Shown: piece after piece, positions 40,896-43,620 of the stretch
How positions within the stretch are numbered: position 1 is the stretch's first letter
Layout of the letters: each line of letters starts with the position of its first letter
Assembly (NCBI GenBank): GCA_026393975.1
Contig: JAPKZD010000014.1
Location: 169,105-212,724 of the forward strand
DNA length: 43,620 nucleotides
Direction: 5' to 3'
Origin: Candidatus Aminicenantota bacterium
Lineage (GTDB): Bacteria > Acidobacteriota > Aminicenantia > Aminicenantales > Saccharicenantaceae
Program-made: the position numbers and the translations under genes
The notes under the pieces: generated by a model
Seen by the model: only the letters and a program-made list of their open reading frames with translations
Database searches by the model: none
What the model was told of the DNA's origin: nothing

Positions 40896-40925
40896 TTGAC
40901 AACCTTCGAGATGCTGTGCTATAAA
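40896..40925 (+). promoter_or_regulatory. Promoter of the amino-acid permease (leaderless)
   Basis: A perfect TTGACA (40896-40901), 18 bases, then TATAAA (40920-40925). Eight bases separate the -10 from the ATG at 40934 and there is no ribosome site, so translation is likely leaderless. Confidence 0.7.
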
Positions 40926-40933
40926 TCGGCACC

Positions 40934-42385
40934 ATGAAAAGCGTCTTGTTCGCCACGAAGAGCCTGGAGCAGTTGACCCATGAAGCCGACTCGGAGACGT
41001 CGGGCCTTAAGCGTGTCCTCGGGCCGTGGCACCTCATCTTCCTCGGCGTCGGGGCCATCGTCGGCGCCGGGATCTTCGTCATCACCGGCCATGCCGCCGC
41101 CCAGTACGCCGGGCCGGCCGTCACGCTCTCCTTCATGCTGGCCGGCGTGACCTGCGCCTTCGCCGGGCTCTGCTACGCAGAATTCGCCTCTCTCATCCCC
41201 ATCGCCGGCAGCGCCTACACCTACGCCTATTCCACCCTCGGCGAGCTTATCGCTTGGATCATCGGCTGGGATCTCATCCTGGAGTATTCGCTGGGCGCCA
41301 CGACGGTGGCCATCGGCTGGTCGGGCTACGTTGTCAGCTTCCTCAAGGACATCGGCGTCGATTTCCCCGCCTCCCTGGCGGCGGCTCCCTACTCCTTCAA
41401 CCCGCAAACCGGGGCCTGGACGAAGACCGGGGCCGTCCTCAACCTGCCGGCGGCCTTCATCATCGCTCTCGTCGCCTACATCCTCGTCCGGGGCATCAAG
41501 GAGTCGGCGACGGTCAACTCCGTCATCGTCTTCCTCAAGATCAGCATCATCCTCATCTTCATCGGGGCGGGTCTGTTCTTCATCAAGCCGGCCCTCTGGA
41601 AACCGTTCATCCCTCCGAACCAAGGCCAGTTCGGGTTTTTCGGCCTGAGCGGTGTCCTGCGCGGCGCGGGCGTGATGTTCTTCGCCTACCTCGGCTTCGA
41701 CGCCGTCTCGACCGCGGCCCAAGAGGCCAAGAACCCGAAGCGGGACATGCCCATCGGTATCCTCGGCAGCCTCTTCGCCTGCACGGCCATCTACATCGCG
41801 TTTTCCCTCGTCCTCACCGGCGTCGTCCATTACACCCAGCTTGACGTCCCGGCCCCCGTCGCCGTGGCCATCGACGCCATGCGCCTCTTCTGGCTGTCGC
41901 CGCTGGTGAAGATCGCGGCCATCATCGGGCTCATGTCGGTGATGATGGTCCAGCTCATGGGCCAGCCGAGGATCTTCTACACCATGGCCAAGGACGGCCT
42001 CCTGCCCCCGGTGGCGGCCCGGGTCCACCCGAAGTATGGCACGCCCCACGTCACGACCATCGTCACGGCCGTCTTCGTCGCGATCGCGGCGGCCATGCTT
42101 CCCATCGGCATTGTCGGCGAGCTGGTCAGCATCGGGACGCTCTTCGCCTTCGTTATCGTCTGCGGCGGAGTTCTCGTCCTCCGCTACACGCGTCCCGACA
42201 TCCCGCGGCCCTTCAAGACCCCCCTCGTCCCCTTCGTCCCGGTCATGGGCATCCTGTCTTGTTTCTACCTGATGTCGGGGCTGCCCAAGGACACGTGGTT
42301 CCGGCTCCTCGTCTGGATGGGGATCGGGCTGGTCATTTATTTCACCTACGGCATCCGAAAGAGCAAGCTGAGACGAAAGACCTGA
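40934..42385 (+). CDS. APC-family amino-acid permease (cationic amino-acid transporter type)
   Basis: A 483-aa transporter with about twelve membrane helices. The unwound first helix [16 protein letters not shown] is the APC signature that binds the amino-acid backbone; [20 protein letters not shown] (helix 3) and [20 protein letters not shown] (helix 6 end) are typical of the CAT/YfnA subgroup. Length is normal. The substrate (Lys/Arg or broad) cannot be fixed. Confidence 0.93.
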   Translation: MKSVLFATKSLEQLTHEADSETSGLKRVLGPWHLIFLGVGAIVGAGIFVITGHAAAQYAGPAVTLSFMLAGVTCAFAGLCYAEFASLIPIAGSAYTYAYSTLGELIAWIIGWDLILEYSLGATTVAIGWSGYVVSFLKDIGVDFPASLAAAPYSFNPQTGAWTKTGAVLNLPAAFIIALVAYILVRGIKESATVNSVIVFLKISIILIFIGAGLFFIKPALWKPFIPPNQGQFGFFGLSGVLRGAGVMFFAYLGFDAVSTAAQEAKNPKRDMPIGILGSLFACTAIYIAFSLVLTGVVHYTQLDVPAPVAVAIDAMRLFWLSPLVKIAAIIGLMSVMMVQLMGQPRIFYTMAKDGLLPPVAARVHPKYGTPHVTTIVTAVFVAIAAAMLPIGIVGELVSIGTLFAFVIVCGGVLVLRYTRPDIPRPFKTPLVPFVPVMGILSCFYLMSGLPKDTWFRLLVWMGIGLVIYFTYGIRKSKLRRKT

Positions 42386-42391
42386 ACGCGC

Positions 42392-42583
42392 CTACTTCTT
42401 CTTTTCGGCGGCGAGGACCCCGGCCGCCATGTACTCTTTCGGGGAAAACTCCTGGACCCAGACCCGGATCGTTTCGAGGGGGGCGCCGATCGATTCGTGA
42501 ACGGCCGTCGTGACGGCGGTGAGGAGGGCCTTTTTCTGTTCGTCCGTCCGACCTTCGAGGAGGTGGATCTCTACGAGTGGCAT
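42392..42583 (-). CDS. 4-oxalocrotonate tautomerase family protein
   Basis: A 63-aa subunit. After removal of Met the catalytic Pro1 is exposed; Arg11 (EGRTDEQK) and Arg39 (IRVWVQEF) are exactly where 4-OT has them, with Tyr50 in place of Phe50. The enzyme would tautomerise 2-hydroxydienoates or relatives as a hexamer. AAGGAG precedes the ATG. It lies alone between two plus-strand genes, converging with the permease. Confidence 0.9.
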   Translation of the reverse strand: MPLVEIHLLEGRTDEQKKALLTAVTTAVHESIGAPLETIRVWVQEFSPKEYMAAGVLAAEKKK

Positions 42584-42628
42584 GGCGTTCTCCTTTCCTC
42601 CTTATTCTAGCAAAAAGAAGGGGTTTTG

Positions 42629-42655
42629 TTGACTTTCCGGCGGGCTTTTGATAAA
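42629..42655 (+). promoter_or_regulatory. Weak candidate promoter of the STAS gene
   Basis: TTGACT (42629-42634) is followed after 15 bases by GATAAA (42650-42655); the short spacer makes the pairing uncertain. It lies 22 bases before the ATG at 42678. Confidence 0.35.
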
Positions 42656-42677
42656 CACATGGTCAAGGCTGGCAGAC

Positions 42678-43025
42678 ATGCTGATAAAAACTCGAGAATC
42701 CAACAACGTCGTCATCTTTGACATCGAAGGTGAGATACGCCGCTCCGAGAGCATGCAGACGACCCTCCACAACTTGGTCAAGTCGCACCTCGACCGGGGG
42801 AAGAGGAACGTCCTGCTCAACCTCGAAGGTGTGGAGTTCATCGACAGCTTCGGGGTGGGGGAGATCCTGGCCAGCTACATCTCGACCCAAAACGTAGGCG
42901 GGAAGCTCAAGCTGTGCCGGATCTCCAAGAAGCTCCTCCTGATCTTCCAGATCACGATGCTGACCAAGGTCCTCGACATCCAGGAGGATTGCGAGTGCGC
43001 CTTGGAGAGCTTTGACAAAGCCTGA
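42678..43025 (+). CDS. STAS-domain protein (anti-sigma factor antagonist type)
   Basis: A 115-aa single STAS domain. The core reads VEFIDSFGVGEIL; in SpoIIAA-like antagonists this is 'DSSG' with the second Ser phosphorylated, but here that residue is Phe58 (D56-S57-F58-G59). Phosphorylation would then have to use Ser57 or not occur. The ATG at 42678 was preferred over an upstream TTG. The TLC carrier gene follows 29 bases later, and a functional link is possible. Confidence 0.85.
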   Translation: MLIKTRESNNVVIFDIEGEIRRSESMQTTLHNLVKSHLDRGKRNVLLNLEGVEFIDSFGVGEILASYISTQNVGGKLKLCRISKKLLLIFQITMLTKVLDIQEDCECALESFDKA

Positions 43026-43054
43026 CCTCGGGGGGGCCTGACAAGGGGGGCCGC

Positions 43055-43620
43055 GTGGCCAACGGGCGGCTCGAAAAACTCCTCAACCGTTTCGCCGACG
43101 TCCGCGGTCACGAAGCCCACGCGGCGCTCTACCTGTCCGGGTTTTTCTTTCTGATCACGTTCTCCTTCTACATCGTCAAGCCGGTCAAGGAGAGCTTCCT
43201 GATCGGCCTCGTCAACCCCGCCTGGTGGCCGTATGCCGACCTGGCCACCGCTCTCCTCATCGGCTTCGTCGTGGCCCTCAACGCCCGGCTTCTCAATCGC
43301 CTGCCGCGGCGGACCTACATTTCGGTCTCCATCCTGTTCTTCATCGGCTGCCTTCTCGTCTTCTGGTACGCCTTCGACGTCTACTTGAAAAGCCTGGTTT
43401 CGACGCCCGTGGCCGATTCCTCTGGGGGCATTTTCTTCGTCTGGCTCCCGCTGGCCATCATGAGGGCCTGGCCCATCCCCGTTTTCGTCTTCTGCTTCTG
43501 GTCCGACGTCTTCATCGCCATGTCCGTCACCCAGTTCTGGATTTCCGTGAACGACGTTTTCGACCCCTACCAGGGCAAGAGGCTCGTCGGGCTCTTCGTC
43601 ACGGGCGGGCTCTTCGGCGG
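43055..43620 (+). CDS. TLC-family (Npt/ADP-ATP carrier-like) transporter, N-terminal part
   Basis: An open frame begins with GTG at 43055, preceded by AAGGGGGG, and runs off the window after 188 codons. It has hydrophobic helices such as YLSGFFFLITFSFYIVKPVK; the 'fLitFsfYivKPvkEsfli' stretch is close to the first helix of NTT/TLC nucleotide transporters, which in free-living bacteria often carry extra C-terminal domains. Further helices include ADLATALLIGFVVALN and ISVSILFFIGCLLVFWY. The rest lies outside. Confidence 0.7.
   Translation, partial: MANGRLEKLLNRFADVRGHEAHAALYLSGFFFLITFSFYIVKPVKESFLIGLVNPAWWPYADLATALLIGFVVALNARLLNRLPRRTYISVSILFFIGCLLVFWYAFDVYLKSLVSTPVADSSGGIFFVWLPLAIMRAWPIPVFVFCFWSDVFIAMSVTQFWISVNDVFDPYQGKRLVGLFVTGGLFG

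Noticed and set aside
1-43620. CRISPR arrays, rRNA genes, integrases or prophage genes
   Set aside because: No regularly spaced short repeats, rRNA-like stretches or phage/transposase genes were found; the only tandem repeat is the coding one at 16773-17710.

Overview
The window is a GC-rich, gene-dense stretch of a bacterial chromosome from a diderm (Gram-negative-type) organism. It encodes an OmpA-type peptidoglycan-binding protein, a TolC-like outer-membrane factor, an RND pump, two lipoprotein-type adaptors and LolD/MacB-type ABC genes. The mix (ECF sigma/anti-sigma operons with LiaF-like and DUF4097-like products, TLC-type nucleotide carrier, CocE-type hydrolase, many REP-like palindromes) would suit an uncultured Acidobacteriota/Aminicenantes-like lineage. 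That is a guess from gene style; no rRNA or other phylogenetic marker was compared.

Layout. 1-2044: end of feoA and feoB (ferrous iron uptake). 2058-6512 (minus): bactofilin, uvrB, uvrC and a flavodoxin remnant; a 102-bp REP-like hairpin sits on the uvrB start. 6546-8477: a divergent promoter built on an inverted repeat, tRNA-Gly(CCC), a LipM-like octanoyltransferase and an unknown protein. 8532-11653 (minus): ECF sigma factor, zinc-finger anti-sigma factor, two small membrane proteins and a DUF4097-like repeat protein. 11654-12068: a non-coding spacer with palindromes. 12069-14696: a second ECF sigma factor, a putative anti-sigma protein and an HtrA-like protein that has lost catalytic His and Asp. 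14721-15464: trmH and tRNA-Leu(CAA), diverging from overlapping -35 boxes. 15488-18136: a methyltransferase remnant and an OmpA-family coiled-coil gene with 249-bp tandem repeats and a 25-bp frameshifting deletion. 18165-22482: a MacAB-like efflux operon behind a sigmaE-like promoter. 22567-28148 (minus): isoprenoid genes (class I isoprenoid-fold enzyme, polyprenyl synthase, ispH), a PilZ protein and an ABC-2 exporter. 28279-30156: a secreted CocE/S15 hydrolase. 30135-34731 (minus): an overlapping five-gene operon of three extended SDRs, an Aur1-like PAP2 protein and a CPBP membrane protein. 34872-40763: a heavy-metal RND efflux operon headed by a small His/Cys-rich protein. 40780-43620: REP-like palindromes, an amino-acid permease, a tautomerase, a STAS protein and the start of a TLC nucleotide carrier.

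How the parts may work together. The first ECF operon has a GGAACTT-N16-GTC promoter in front of its own sigma gene, and the same element lies in front of the MacAB-like operon about 6.5 kb away. This suggests one envelope-stress regulon that covers both the LiaF/DUF4097 genes and the exporter. The isoprenoid block and the SDR/PAP2 operon both look like lipid metabolism, but neither can be assigned a product from sequence alone; they are the best candidates for undescribed pathways. Several promoters lie so close to the start codon (trmH, the small metal protein, the amino-acid permease) that leaderless mRNAs are likely.
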